NCBI GenBank assembly: GCA_044360285.1 | Contig: JBIKKP010000003.1 | Coordinates: forward strand, 1-60,591 | DNA from: UBA2645 sp044360285 | GTDB taxonomy: Bacteria > Pseudomonadota > Alphaproteobacteria > Rickettsiales > UBA1997 | Direction of reading: 5' to 3' | Length of the DNA stretch: 60,591 bases | Part shown: positions 1 to 8,705 of the stretch, one piece after another | How the letters are laid out: every line of letters starts with the position of its first letter | Numbering within the stretch: position 1 is the first letter of the stretch | Notes under the pieces: generated by a model | Told to the model about the DNA's origin: nothing | What the model saw: only the letters and a program-made list of their open reading frames with translations | Databases searched by the model: none | Made by a program: the position numbers and the translations under genes

Positions 1-99
1 GATGCCAGAGCTCGAGCAGCCGCAGCCGAGGAAGCTGCCAGAACTCGAGCAGACGCAGCCGAGGCAGATGCCAGAGCTCGAGCAGCCGCAGCCGAAACG
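1..99 (+). repeat. Three tandem 33-bp in-frame repeats
   Basis: Three 33-base units (1-33, 34-66, 67-99) differ at only a few bases. Each encodes 11 residues rich in Ala, Arg and Glu. More copies may lie upstream of the window. The unit fits a hendecad coiled coil. Confidence 0.8.
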
Positions 100-1905
100 C
101 GGTCTGCAGAGCAATTAGATGGAGAGCGTGTTGAGGCTAGACAAAATGCTGAACAGGTGCGGAAATTAGAACAAGATCACGCAAGAGCTTTGGATGAAAT
201 TAAAGAAGCCCGGATAAGGGAAGCAGAGGAAAGGCAGGCTCAGTACAAAAGGGAAGCAGAGGCCAGAGAGGCTGAGTATAAAGCAGCAGCAGAGAAGTTA
301 GCGGCTCAACACAGAGAAGAAATACAAGCAATAAATTCTAGATATTCAGAAGAAGGGCGTGCCAGACAAGAAGCGATGTATGCTTTTATGCAACAACTTA
401 ATACGGCACGCACTGGTGAATTAGGAAGTTTATTCGATAGAATGTCTGCTTTGGCGCGTGAAATGTTGGATGGAGTCAGAGGTGACTCAGTCTCACATCG
501 AGAACATCTTATGCAATTTGTTGATGCTTCTTTTCAACGTGAATCAGAGAGGCAAACCCAAGAAAGTCAAAGGCGTGATGCAGTGGATCAACGGCGTGAT
601 GAAGCTGATACTCGTAGAGATCAGCTTCTTGCTCAAATTCTTGCAGATCAGGCTAGAAAAGCTGAAGAGCAGGATAAAAGAGCTGCAGATAGGCGAGCCC
701 AAGAAAGTGAAAGGCGTGAGGCAGTTGATGCTCGTGATCAGCTTCCTGCTAGTACATTAGAATCTGTTCAACGGTCTATCTCTGAAGCAATGAGTAATAT
801 GCGAGAGTTCTTTGCTCGAATTACAACAAGAGATGAAGAGCAGGTCAGAAGAAATGAAGAGTGGAAAGCTGCACAAATGGCATTGGAAGGAAGGCGAGAA
901 ACTTTTCTTGCACAATTGGTTGAGAGATTTGAACAGCTTCGGACTCAATCTCAAGTTCGTCCTGAAGGTAGGGTTGTTTATAATCGCCAGTATCATAATC
1001 GCCGGTATTATTATCGCCGGTATTATTATCAATCTCCTGCTCCTGGAATGCAGAGGGCGGAAGCAGAAGAGGCGGCAGCACCAGCACCGGCGGCACCAGC
1101 AGGACCAGTACCAGGACCGGCGGCACCAGCAGGACCACCACCAGCACCAGTACCAGGACTAGAGGCAGAACCAGCACCAGCGCCGGCACCGGCAGGACCA
1201 GCACCAGTACCGGCGGCACCAGCAGTACCAGAAGCGGCGGCACCAGCAGTACCACCAGTACCAGAGGCAGAACCAGAACCAGCACCAGCAGGACCAGCAG
1301 TACCAGTACCGGCGGCAGAAACAGCAAGACCAAGGATTTTTAGCGCTGTAGAAACTAAGACAGATGACTATTTTTCTGAGACTAGGGTGCAATTGCCAAG
1401 TTTAAAACAACATCCAACCTACACCGAAGAAGAAGAAAAAAAGATGCGAAGTGCATTCCTGGGTGATGGAAGAGGCAGAAGGGAGAAGATTCCTGGACCG
1501 GTTCCCGTTCCTGGCGCTCAAGGAATTTCTAGGTCAGATGAAGAAATCAGCGCTCAAGTTTTGATAGCTTTGAAGAAATTTGAGCTGGTTCGTTCTTTTG
1601 ACGAACTTGAGCAAGCTTCTAAGACTGTTCTCAGCGAATTTCTTGCACACAAAAATTGTCCACTAAGCGTGAAAAAAATGGGAGTGGATGGCTTTGCTCG
1701 TCACGCGGTTAGTAAAATAAGCCAAGATAGTCCGGCGATTTGGAATTTGGTAAAAGTAGGCGAAAGTGGTAGGGTTTTTATTGAAAAAGGAAGGCTAGAG
1801 ACTGATGCACTGACTCGCTTGCTGGATCGCGTTCTTGCTTCCCCTGGCACAACCCCGCAGGCTACTTCTGTGCAGCGTCTATCTCTGGGACGAGGTCGTT
1901 TTTAG
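1..1905 (+). CDS. Large coiled-coil, low-complexity protein of unknown function (5' end outside the window)
   Basis: The frame is open from the first base, so the N-terminus lies upstream; a GTG at 157 is only an internal possibility. About 634 residues are visible. The first ~300 are rich in Arg, Glu, Ala and Gln and look like a long coiled coil. Next come a short Tyr/Arg repeat (around 982-1026), about 80 residues of Pro/Ala/Gly (1081-1326), and a mixed-composition C-terminal domain of ~120 residues ending in an arginine-rich tail (LGRGRF). No transmembrane segment or known enzyme motif is seen. I do not recognise the family. The architecture suggests a structural, surface or secreted protein, perhaps a type IV substrate, but that is inference. 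The coding call is strong, the function unknown. Confidence 0.8.
   Translation, partial: DARARAAAAEEAARTRADAAEADARARAAAAETRSAEQLDGERVEARQNAEQVRKLEQDHARALDEIKEARIREAEERQAQYKREAEAREAEYKAAAEKLAAQHREEIQAINSRYSEEGRARQEAMYAFMQQLNTARTGELGSLFDRMSALAREMLDGVRGDSVSHREHLMQFVDASFQRESERQTQESQRRDAVDQRRDEADTRRDQLLAQILADQARKAEEQDKRAADRRAQESERREAVDARDQLPASTLESVQRSISEAMSNMREFFARITTRDEEQVRRNEEWKAAQMALEGRRETFLAQLVERFEQLRTQSQVRPEGRVVYNRQYHNRRYYYRRYYYQSPAPGMQRAEAEEAAAPAPAAPAGPVPGPAAPAGPPPAPVPGLEAEPAPAPAPAGPAPVPAAPAVPEAAAPAVPPVPEAEPEPAPAGPAVPVPAAETARPRIFSAVETKTDDYFSETRVQLPSLKQHPTYTEEEEKKMRSAFLGDGRGRREKIPGPVPVPGAQGISRSDEEISAQVLIALKKFELVRSFDELEQASKTVLSEFLAHKNCPLSVKKMGVDGFARHAVSKISQDSPAIWNLVKVGESGRVFIEKGRLETDALTRLLDRVLASPGTTPQATSVQRLSLGRGRF
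982..1026 (+). repeat. Three tandem 15-bp in-frame repeats (Tyr/Arg pentapeptide)
   Basis: Units 982-996, 997-1011 and 1012-1026 encode NRQYH, NRRYY and YRRYY. The last two DNA units differ at a single base, which suggests recent slippage or duplication inside the coding frame. Confidence 0.8.
1081..1326 (+). repeat. Pro/Ala/Gly-coding low-complexity tract
   Basis: The stretch is built from imperfect repeats of short GGCACCAGCAGGACCA-like units. It encodes an Ala-Pro-rich linker with occasional Glu. Reading frames on the other strand here are Val/Leu-rich artefacts. Confidence 0.75.
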
Positions 1906-1975
1906 TTAGTTGATTAAAAAGCAGTTATTTTGAACTTATCGAAGTTATTTTGTTTTTGGTTGGGTCGACGTTTTT

Positions 1976-2593
1976 TTAGTAAAGTTCAGCAATCACTTTG
2001 TTGCGCAGATAGTTTTTGCTTTTGACGCCGGTGAATTTTGTTGCCACTTCGCCATCGCGTGAAATCAACGCAGTGTAAGGAATTTTTCCACCATAGCGAA
2101 TTTGTTTTTTCTGCAAAAATTCGATGAAGCCTTCCTTAAAAGATAAAAAGCGCGGTTGAAAATAAACATTTCCAAAGCTGCCAAGATATTCACCGAGCAC
2201 TGTTGGCTCTAGGTTGCGATCAATTGCAATGGCGATCACTTGCAAATCGGTATTTTGAAATTCGCGAGCGATTTCATTGATGATTGGAAAATTTTTTGAA
2301 CAAATTCCGCACCAAGTTGTGTAGATATAAAGCAAAATTGGCTTGTTGTCAGCATCTTCAAAGGCTTGGGCCACTTGAGCTGTGGTCATTGGCAGGCTTT
2401 TTGAAATGTCGTAGGAAATGTTTTTTGATTCAGGAATTTCAACATCAAGATTTTGTGCATCTTCGACAAATTTATTCCACAAAAAGCCGCCGAGTAAGGC
2501 AGCGAGCAGGATGATAAAAAACAGCATCTGAAATTTTTTTTGGTTTTGCGCTTTTTTATACGCAGAAATTTGTATGATTTTTTGATTCGGCAT
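1976..2593 (-). CDS. Membrane-anchored thioredoxin-like (TlpA/ResA-type) protein
   Basis: The protein has one membrane segment near residues 22-40 (from the ATG at 2593) and then a thioredoxin-like domain facing the periplasm. The WCGIC motif supplies the redox CxxC pair, and IPYTALI near the C-terminus matches the cis-proline loop. It probably exchanges disulfides with periplasmic partners, such as apocytochrome c or other cysteine proteins. The frame could begin at a TTG at 2638, but the ATG at 2593 is a better codon and leaves a normal anchor. It is divergent from folB with a short shared upstream region. The partner is unknown. Confidence 0.8.
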   Translation of the reverse strand: MPNQKIIQISAYKKAQNQKKFQMLFFIILLAALLGGFLWNKFVEDAQNLDVEIPESKNISYDISKSLPMTTAQVAQAFEDADNKPILLYIYTTWCGICSKNFPIINEIAREFQNTDLQVIAIAIDRNLEPTVLGEYLGSFGNVYFQPRFLSFKEGFIEFLQKKQIRYGGKIPYTALISRDGEVATKFTGVKSKNYLRNKVIAELY

Positions 2594-2679
2594 GGAATTT
2601 TGAAAATGTATTTCAGGTTGTAGAAATTGCTTTCCCAAGCTCGGTTGTCAAAATTTTTTCGTCATAATTTTTATCACAA

Positions 2680-3033
2680 ATGCTCATCAAAATTAACAAC
2701 TTGCGCCTGACAACAAATCAAATTGGCGTTTACGATTGGGAAAAAACTGTGCAGCGACCAATCATCATCAATGCAGTGATTTCAAGCGATTGCGAAGACT
2801 CAACTTTTAGCGATGATCTTTCTGACACAATCGATTACGACAAAATCTTTAAAAAAATCGCCGCAGTTGCAGCAAAAAAACATTTTAAATTGATCGAAAA
2901 AATGGCCAAAGAAATGATTGATGCAGTGATGGAAGATTCACGAATTTCTGCATGCGAACTTTCGGTAGAAAAAGTGGGAGTCGTTGAAAATGTTGATTCC
3001 TTTGCAGTGACGCTAACTCAAAAAAGGCCGTAA
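2680..3033 (+). CDS. folB: Dihydroneopterin aldolase (FolB family)
   Basis: The 117-residue length is typical for FolB, which converts dihydroneopterin to 6-hydroxymethyl-dihydropterin in folate synthesis. The N-terminal strand with IGVYDWEK matches the family's IGVxxxE region, and the FKLIEKMAKEMI helix matches the conserved F-x-L-I-E-x-L-A motif. The stop overlaps the next start by one base (TAATG), so it is probably translationally coupled to lptC. No other folate genes are nearby. Some FolB relatives act as FolX epimerases, which cannot be excluded from sequence alone. Confidence 0.85.
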   Translation: MLIKINNLRLTTNQIGVYDWEKTVQRPIIINAVISSDCEDSTFSDDLSDTIDYDKIFKKIAAVAAKKHFKLIEKMAKEMIDAVMEDSRISACELSVEKVGVVENVDSFAVTLTQKRP

Positions 3034-3458
3034 TGGATTTAAGAACGCAGCAAGTTTTACAGGCAATAAAATCGCATTCACGCATCAGAGAAGTTATCAC
3101 AATTTTGTGCTATTTTTTGATCTCAGGCGGGCTTTTTACTTACGTTTTTCACGCCATAAATAAGAGCAGCACAATCAAGCTGGTTAATGATTACAAAAAA
3201 AATCCGCAGGAATATAAAACTGAAAAAGTGATGACTAATCCGCGCATCAAATTTCAATATAACGACAATCAAGTTTATAACATTCGCGCCAAAAAAGCCT
3301 TTCATAAGGATGAAAGCGAGGTGACTTTGTATGATGTTTTTGCTGATGGCGAGGCCGGTAATATCACGGCTGGCGAGTTGAAAATTTATGACGAAGGAAA
3401 TCACTTAGTTTTCACCAAAAATCCGGTAATGATTTTGAAGCAGACGGAGAAAAAGTAA
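3033..3458 (+). CDS. lptC: LPS export protein LptC-like
   Basis: This is a 141-residue protein with a single N-terminal membrane helix at about residues 22-42 and a beta-strand-rich periplasmic domain. The pattern NPRIKFQYNDNQVYNIRAKKA followed by regularly spaced short strands (VTLYDVFA, ITAGELKIYD) resembles LptC, which bridges LptBFG and LptA in LPS transport. No lptA or lptB follows, although these often do in other alphaproteobacteria. The family is variable, so the call rests on architecture as well as motif similarity. Confidence 0.72.
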   Translation: MDLRTQQVLQAIKSHSRIREVITILCYFLISGGLFTYVFHAINKSSTIKLVNDYKKNPQEYKTEKVMTNPRIKFQYNDNQVYNIRAKKAFHKDESEVTLYDVFADGEAGNITAGELKIYDEGNHLVFTKNPVMILKQTEKK

Positions 3459-3470
3459 TTTATTTAAAAA

Positions 3471-3510
3471 CGGGCTCGGTAGCGGGGCGGAGTTTGTAAC
3501 CGCGCCCAGC
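3471..3510. repeat. Family C intergenic palindrome (partial)
   Basis: It carries the GGGGCGGAGTTTGTAAC...CGCCCAGC core also found at 7784, 14271, 29000, 33369 and 34798. It may form a hairpin between lptC and leuB. Confidence 0.6.
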
Positions 3511-3555
3511 ATCGAGTTTTATCATCAACAAAAATAGCGGAAATTAAAAAATTTT

Positions 3556-4659
3556 ATGAAAAAAATCCTCTTAATCCCAGGTGATGGAATCGGTCCAGAA
3601 GTGGTTGCACAGGCAAAAAAAATTCTCGATTTTTTTTCAAAAAACAGCAGCAAAAAATTTGAATGCGAAACCGCATTACTTGGTGGATGCGCTTATGACG
3701 CGGCTGGAACGCCATTTCCACAAGAAACTCTGGAGCTTGCCAAAAAATCTGACGCAATTTTGCTTGGTGCAGTTGGCGGTCCAAAATGGGAGGCGCTGGA
3801 ATATAAACATCGTCCGGAACGTGGATTGCTGGGTATTCGCAAGGAATTAGAACTTTTTGCAAATTTACGTCCGGCGAAAGTTTTTTCTGCGTTGGTGGAT
3901 AGCTCAACGCTGAAACGCGAAGTGATTGAAGGACTTGATTTGATGATTGTGCGCGAACTTACCGGTGATCTTTATTTTGGCGAACCGCGCTACGTAAAAA
4001 CCTTGGCAGATGGCTCAAGACAAGGTGTAAACACCATGACTTACAACTCAAAAGAAGTTGAGAGAATTGCGCGTGTGTCATTCGATTTGGCAAAAATTCG
4101 CGGCAAAAAACTTTGCTCAATTGACAAAGCAAATGTCATTGAGACTACGGAAATGTGGCGCGAAGTTGTAAGCGAAATTGGCGCGAAAGAATATCCACAA
4201 GTGCAACTTTCGCACATGTATGTCGACAATGCTTCAATGCAGCTGGTGCGCAATCCAAAGCAGTTTGACGTGATGCTTACTGGAAATATGTTTGGTGATA
4301 TTTTGTCAGATACCGCGTCAATGCTGACCGGCTCGCTTGGCATGTTGCCTTCTGCTTCTTTGGGTGAAAAAAAATCTGATGGAAAACAAAATGCACTTTA
4401 CGAGCCAATCCACGGATCAGCGCCAGATATTGCTGGCAAAGACGTGGCTAATCCAATTGCAACAATTTCAAGTTTAGCGATGATGCTGCGTTATTCTTTT
4501 GCTTACAGCGCAGAAGCTGACGCAATTGATCAAGCAATTGAAAATGTTTTAAACAAAGGTATTCGCACCGCCGACATTGCAAAAGCTGGCGAGGCACGAA
4601 TTTCTTGCACGCAAATGGGTGAAGAAATTTTGCAAGAGCTACAAAAACTACTCAACTAA
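3556..4659 (+). CDS. leuB: 3-isopropylmalate dehydrogenase
   Basis: LeuB oxidises and decarboxylates 3-isopropylmalate with NAD in leucine synthesis. The 367-residue length is standard. Visible motifs are PGDGIGPE at the N-terminus, RELTGDLYFG near residue 132, YVDNASMQLVRNP near 220, the metal-binding FGDILSD near 245, and EPIHGSAPDIAGK near 280, which suits NAD use. leuC is in the same window at 37-38.4 kb but on the other strand, so the pathway genes are dispersed. The next gene starts directly after the stop codon. Confidence 0.97.
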   Translation: MKKILLIPGDGIGPEVVAQAKKILDFFSKNSSKKFECETALLGGCAYDAAGTPFPQETLELAKKSDAILLGAVGGPKWEALEYKHRPERGLLGIRKELELFANLRPAKVFSALVDSSTLKREVIEGLDLMIVRELTGDLYFGEPRYVKTLADGSRQGVNTMTYNSKEVERIARVSFDLAKIRGKKLCSIDKANVIETTEMWREVVSEIGAKEYPQVQLSHMYVDNASMQLVRNPKQFDVMLTGNMFGDILSDTASMLTGSLGMLPSASLGEKKSDGKQNALYEPIHGSAPDIAGKDVANPIATISSLAMMLRYSFAYSAEADAIDQAIENVLNKGIRTADIAKAGEARISCTQMGEEILQELQKLLN

Positions 4660-5499
4660 ATGAGATTTTTTGCGCTAATTCTAATTTTTTTCACAAGTCA
4701 TGCAGCAGCGCAAATAGCGCGCTCAACTAGTTTTGATTTGCGTGAAATTTGTGAAAAAAGTAAAGGCGTGTGGCGACAATTTGGTAATGGCTGCGTTGAT
4801 GAATGCGAATCAAAATTCGACAAATATAAAGTCTGCAGCAACTCGGCTTCCTTTGGTTGCGACTGTGGCAAGAACCGCTGTTTTGCTGATGATAGCTGTA
4901 TGATGATTTCTGATTATCAAAAAATTTTTACGGCCAAACAAGAAGAGCAAAAAAAACTTTTAGATGAGGCAAGAGACAAGCGTAAAAGCGATTCCGCTGC
5001 TTATCGCCAAGAGATGATGGAAAAGTTTGTTAACAGCGCGAACGCTCAAGCGCAAGGGCAGCAGACTTATGATGCAAGTGGAAAAGTTCTGACTCCGCGC
5101 ACAAACTTTCCTGATATTTACAAAAAAATTATGCCTGATCCAAATCCAGGCTTGGTGCAGCAATATGCGCCAGTTGGTCAAAATACGCAAGTTGTGCCGC
5201 AAGTTATTACGCCAGTTGAAGGACAAATTATTGCCGTGCCAAATCAAGCAAACATTCCACAAAATAAAAACGTCGAGGAGGTTCCAATTGCTGGGCCTAC
5301 GCCGTTTTTTATCAAGCAACAAGAGCAGCTGCAAAAAGCTGAAGCTGAAAAGAAATTGGCCGAAGAAATTAATAAAAAACTGCAAGAAGAAGCTGCAAAA
5401 AAAACTGGTACTCCTCAAAAAACTGAGCCAAAAAAAGAAAAGCCGAAAGTCGATGAATTCCCAATTCCTGGCCTTCCAGTGATTCCACTGCCAAATTAA
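4660..5499 (+). CDS. Secreted cysteine-rich protein with charged tail, unknown function
   Basis: A signal peptide ends near residue 17 (FTSHAAA/Q). The next ~65 residues hold eight cysteines (31, 45, 49, 59, 67, 69, 74, 80), an even number suggesting four disulfides in the periplasm. A Lys/Glu/Gln helix follows at about 88-130, then a Pro/Gln-rich middle and a Lys/Glu coiled coil before a Pro-rich end. The start codon follows the leuB stop with no gap, and ftsK begins 4 bases after its stop, so the three are probably co-transcribed. I do not recognise the family. The membrane thioredoxin at 1976-2593 could be relevant to folding, but that is speculative. Confidence 0.8.
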   Translation: MRFFALILIFFTSHAAAQIARSTSFDLREICEKSKGVWRQFGNGCVDECESKFDKYKVCSNSASFGCDCGKNRCFADDSCMMISDYQKIFTAKQEEQKKLLDEARDKRKSDSAAYRQEMMEKFVNSANAQAQGQQTYDASGKVLTPRTNFPDIYKKIMPDPNPGLVQQYAPVGQNTQVVPQVITPVEGQIIAVPNQANIPQNKNVEEVPIAGPTPFFIKQQEQLQKAEAEKKLAEEINKKLQEEAAKKTGTPQKTEPKKEKPKVDEFPIPGLPVIPLPN

Positions 5500-5503
5500 A
5501 TTC

Positions 5504-7777
5504 ATGCCAAACGAAAAGTTTTTTCACATTTTATTGCGACTTTTATTGCGTCTCTGCGGCCTTGGCGTTGCTGGCTTTGCGCTGATTTTTTTTGCTGCGC
5601 TTTTTAGTTTTAATCCAGAAGATTCATCATTTAATACCGTTTCAACTGATGGTGAAATCACTAATTTTGCAGGTTCTTTTGGTTCGCATATTTCTGATTT
5701 AAGTTTTCAATTTGTTGGACTTTCGGCGTTTATTTTGTGTTTGATAATTTTTGTCATTGGCATCAAAGCCTCTAGCCGCAACGGTGTTCACAACTTGCTG
5801 CAAAAAATAATTCTCACACCTTTTGCAATTTTATTTTCGGCAGTTTTTTTTGCCGCAATGCCGCAACCAAAATGGTGGGAATTTAGCTCGCTTGGCGGAG
5901 TCAACGGCCAGTTTGTTTTAGCACAATTTTCTTCGCTAATTCCAACGCCGCTGCTGGCAATTTTTGCGCTATTTTTGGCGTTGGTGATAATTTCAATTAT
6001 CATTGAAGTTGCGCTTGCTGATTGGATTTATTTTTTTCGCTACAGCTTTGCAACCGCGCGCTATCTGGTTTCGCGCTTGCTTGAATCGATGAAGAGTGAG
6101 GAAGACAAAATTGTTAAAGCGGTTGAAAAAGAAGAAGTTGAGGAGATTGAAGAAGTTGAGCAAATCATTGAAAATGATGATGAAGAAGAGGAAGAAGAAA
6201 CCCCGCAAGTTCTGAAGGAAAAGCTCAAGAAAGTTAGTAAAACAAAAAAGCCGCCAAGATCGGCGAAATCAAACTATGAGCTGCCTTCGTCAGATTTATT
6301 GGCAGATCGTTCCGCAGAAAATAAAGACAAAAAAATCAGCAAAGAATCGGTAGATAATCAGGCAAAAATGTTGCTGAAAGTTTTGGATGATTTTGGTGTG
6401 CAAGGAACTTCGCTTGGCGCAAAAGTTGGTCCGGTTGTCACTTTGCATGAGTTTGAGCCAGCCGCTGGTACCAAGGCTTCGCGCGTTATTGGATTGTCAG
6501 ATGATATTGCCAGATCAATGAGTGCAGTGTCGGCGCGTATTGCGGTTGTTTCTGGAAAAACTTCAATTGGTATTGAATTACCAAACCAAAAACGCGAAAT
6601 GATTTTCTTCCGCGAAATGATTGAGAGTAAGGAATATCGAACCTCGCAAGGATATTTGCCGATGATTTTAGGCAAAGATATTGGCGGCGAAATTATGATT
6701 TCTGACCTGGCCAAAATGCCTCACTTGTTGATTGCAGGAACCACCGGTTCTGGAAAATCTGTTGGTTTGAACGTGATGATTTTGTCGCTGCTTTTCCGCC
6801 TGCGCCCAGATGAATGTAGGTTTATCATGATTGATCCAAAAATGCTTGAGCTGTCAATTTATGACGGAATTCCGCACTTGCTTTCTCCAGTGGTCACCGA
6901 GCCAGGCAAGGCGGTTGTGGCGCTTAAGTGGGTTGTTGCCGAGATGGAAGAGCGTTATCGTTTAATGTCGAGCTTTGCGGTGCGTAACATCGCTGGCTAT
7001 AACGAGAAGGCTGAGAAGGCGATTTTGTCGGGCGAAAAACTTTCGCGCAAAGTGCAAACCGGCTTTGATCCAACTAACGGCAAACCAATTATTGAAGAGA
7101 TTGAATTTGAGCCAAAAAAACTTCCATTCATCGTGGTGATTGTTGACGAGATGGCCGACTTGATGTTGGTTGCTGGAAAAGAAATTGAAAATTCTGTGCA
7201 GCGTTTGGCGCAGATGGCGCGTGCTGCAGGAATTCACATAATTATGGCAACGCAACGGCCGTCGGTTGACGTGATTACTGGCGTGATTAAAGCGAATTTC
7301 CCGACGCGAATTTCGTTCCAAGTGACATCGCGAATTGACAGCCGCACAATTCTTGGCACGCAAGGCGCCGAGCAACTTTTGGGGCAGGGTGACATGATTT
7401 TTATGTCGGGCGGAAGTAAGATGACGCGCGTTCACGGTCCATTTTGTTCAGACACAGAAATTGAAAATATCGTGAATTTCATCAAGCAGCAAGATGCGTC
7501 GGAATTTTCTGAAACAGATAAAATTTCTTTCGAAGTGCCGGTGCCAATTTCGTCAGGCGGCGGTGATGATGATTATGGCGGCGGAAATTCTGACGACGAT
7601 CTTTACAATAAAGCGGTGATGATTGTGCGCCGCGACAAAAAACCATCGATTAGTTATGTACAACGCCAGCTACGTATTGGCTATAACCGCGCCGCGACTT
7701 TGATTGAGAAAATGGAAGAAAATGGCGTGGTGACTGCTCCAAGCATTTCTGGTAAAAGGGAAGTGGTTGAAGAATAA
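5504..7777 (+). CDS. ftsK: DNA translocase FtsK/SpoIIIE
   Basis: FtsK pumps DNA at the septum and promotes chromosome dimer resolution. Four membrane segments lie in residues ~10-178, followed by an acidic linker (poly-Glu near 215-232). The motor has Walker A GTTGSGKS near 413 and Walker B IVVIVDEMAD near 545. The last ~65 residues form a winged-helix gamma domain (VQRQLRIGYNRAATLIEKME) that reads KOPS-type DNA signals. At 757 residues it is a short-linker FtsK, as is common in alphaproteobacteria. It is followed by two intergenic repeat elements. Confidence 0.96.
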   Translation: MPNEKFFHILLRLLLRLCGLGVAGFALIFFAALFSFNPEDSSFNTVSTDGEITNFAGSFGSHISDLSFQFVGLSAFILCLIIFVIGIKASSRNGVHNLLQKIILTPFAILFSAVFFAAMPQPKWWEFSSLGGVNGQFVLAQFSSLIPTPLLAIFALFLALVIISIIIEVALADWIYFFRYSFATARYLVSRLLESMKSEEDKIVKAVEKEEVEEIEEVEQIIENDDEEEEEETPQVLKEKLKKVSKTKKPPRSAKSNYELPSSDLLADRSAENKDKKISKESVDNQAKMLLKVLDDFGVQGTSLGAKVGPVVTLHEFEPAAGTKASRVIGLSDDIARSMSAVSARIAVVSGKTSIGIELPNQKREMIFFREMIESKEYRTSQGYLPMILGKDIGGEIMISDLAKMPHLLIAGTTGSGKSVGLNVMILSLLFRLRPDECRFIMIDPKMLELSIYDGIPHLLSPVVTEPGKAVVALKWVVAEMEERYRLMSSFAVRNIAGYNEKAEKAILSGEKLSRKVQTGFDPTNGKPIIEEIEFEPKKLPFIVVIVDEMADLMLVAGKEIENSVQRLAQMARAAGIHIIMATQRPSVDVITGVIKANFPTRISFQVTSRIDSRTILGTQGAEQLLGQGDMIFMSGGSKMTRVHGPFCSDTEIENIVNFIKQQDASEFSETDKISFEVPVPISSGGGDDDYGGGNSDDDLYNKAVMIVRRDKKPSISYVQRQLRIGYNRAATLIEKMEENGVVTAPSISGKREVVEE

Positions 7778-7783
7778 AGGAAT

Positions 7784-7868
7784 TGCTGGGTGGAGTTTTT
7801 AACTCTGCTCACTCGTTTATGCAATTTTAACGGCCATGAACAAGTGGGCGCGGTCACAGACCACGCCA
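7784..7868. repeat. Family C intergenic palindrome
   Basis: It begins with GCTGGGTGGAG, has ACTCGTTTATG and CATGAACAAGTGGG arms, and ends near GACCACGCC. The arms have decayed compared with the copy at 33369-33454. Confidence 0.6.
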
Positions 7869-7882
7869 AGCTTCAGAAAATC

Positions 7883-7976
7883 CGTCATCCTTGAATCGCA
7901 AAGCGATTTGAGGATCTCGTCCAATTTAAGCAAAGTCATAACCAGATCCTCGATGCCTTTGGCATCAAGGATGACG
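7883..7976. repeat. Family A intergenic palindrome
   Basis: The element is bounded by CGTCATCCTTGA and ATCAAGGATGACG, with inner AGGATCTCGT and AGATCCTCGATGCC. It matches copies at 29090-29184 and 56904-56991. Together with the preceding family C copy it fills the 224-base gap between ftsK and tolQ. Confidence 0.8.
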
Positions 7977-8001
7977 TGGTTGTGAGGTAATTTTAATTTT
8001 T

Positions 8002-8694
8002 ATGAAAGAAACAGCCTCAGTCTCCATCATCAACCTCGTCCTTCAAGCCGACATCATTGTGCAGTTGGTGATTGGAATTTTGCTTGTTGCCTCGCTTTGG
8101 TCATGGGCGATAATTTTTGATAAAATCCTCAAATTCCGCATTCTCAAAGAGCGCAGCGATAAGTTTGAAGAAGTGATTGAAAATGCCTCAACGCCTGACG
8201 AAATTTATGGCAAGGCAAAACATTCGGATAATCATCCTCTGGGCCGTATTTTTCTAAGCTGCATGAAGGAGTGGCGGTCAAGCGCAACTAAGCAAATTAT
8301 TGCGCAAGAATCTGCAGAAAAAAACGCCTCGCTTAAGGAAAGACTTAGCGCGGTGATGATGGTGGCAAACAACAAGTCGATGGAAAAACTGGAATCCGGC
8401 TTGAATTTTCTAGCAATCGTTGGAAGTTCCGCGCCTTTCGTGGGGCTGTTTGGCACGGTTTGGGGAATTATGAATTCTTTCCAAGGAATCGCTGTTTCAA
8501 AAAATACCAGCCTTGCGGTTGTGGCGCCAGGAATTGCAGAAGCATTGCTTGCAACGGCCATTGGCCTATTTGCAGCGATTCCAGCGGTTTTTTTCTACAA
8601 CATTTTCAGCGCCAAGATTAACCAATTTTCACAGCGCGCTGAAAATTTTTCTAACCAACTTCTCGCCACTTTATCGCGCGAGTTAGATCAATAA
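8002..8694 (+). CDS. tolQ: TolQ/ExbB-type proton channel protein
   Basis: This 230-residue inner-membrane protein has three membrane segments (about residues 18-42, 133-160 and 172-200) in the MotA/TolQ/ExbB arrangement. The conserved block GLFGTVWGIMNSF and the GIAEALLATAIGLFAAIPA helix are both present. With TolR it would form the proton-driven motor of the Tol-Pal envelope system. Its length and N-terminus favour TolQ over ExbB. tolR, tolA and tolB do not follow; an unrelated 761-residue gene begins 11 bases downstream instead. Confidence 0.88.
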   Translation: MKETASVSIINLVLQADIIVQLVIGILLVASLWSWAIIFDKILKFRILKERSDKFEEVIENASTPDEIYGKAKHSDNHPLGRIFLSCMKEWRSSATKQIIAQESAEKNASLKERLSAVMMVANNKSMEKLESGLNFLAIVGSSAPFVGLFGTVWGIMNSFQGIAVSKNTSLAVVAPGIAEALLATAIGLFAAIPAVFFYNIFSAKINQFSQRAENFSNQLLATLSRELDQ

Positions 8695-8705
8695 AATTTT
8701 AGGAT

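Noticed and set aside
845..1392. Long Val/Leu-rich and Trp/Cys-rich frames on the minus strand
   Set aside because: They are antisense shadows of the Pro/Ala repeat in the gene on the plus strand; their odd composition comes from the repeat.
2639..2679. A sigma-70 promoter between the thioredoxin gene and folB
   Set aside because: TTGTCA and CATAAT are only 12 bases apart, too close for a standard promoter.
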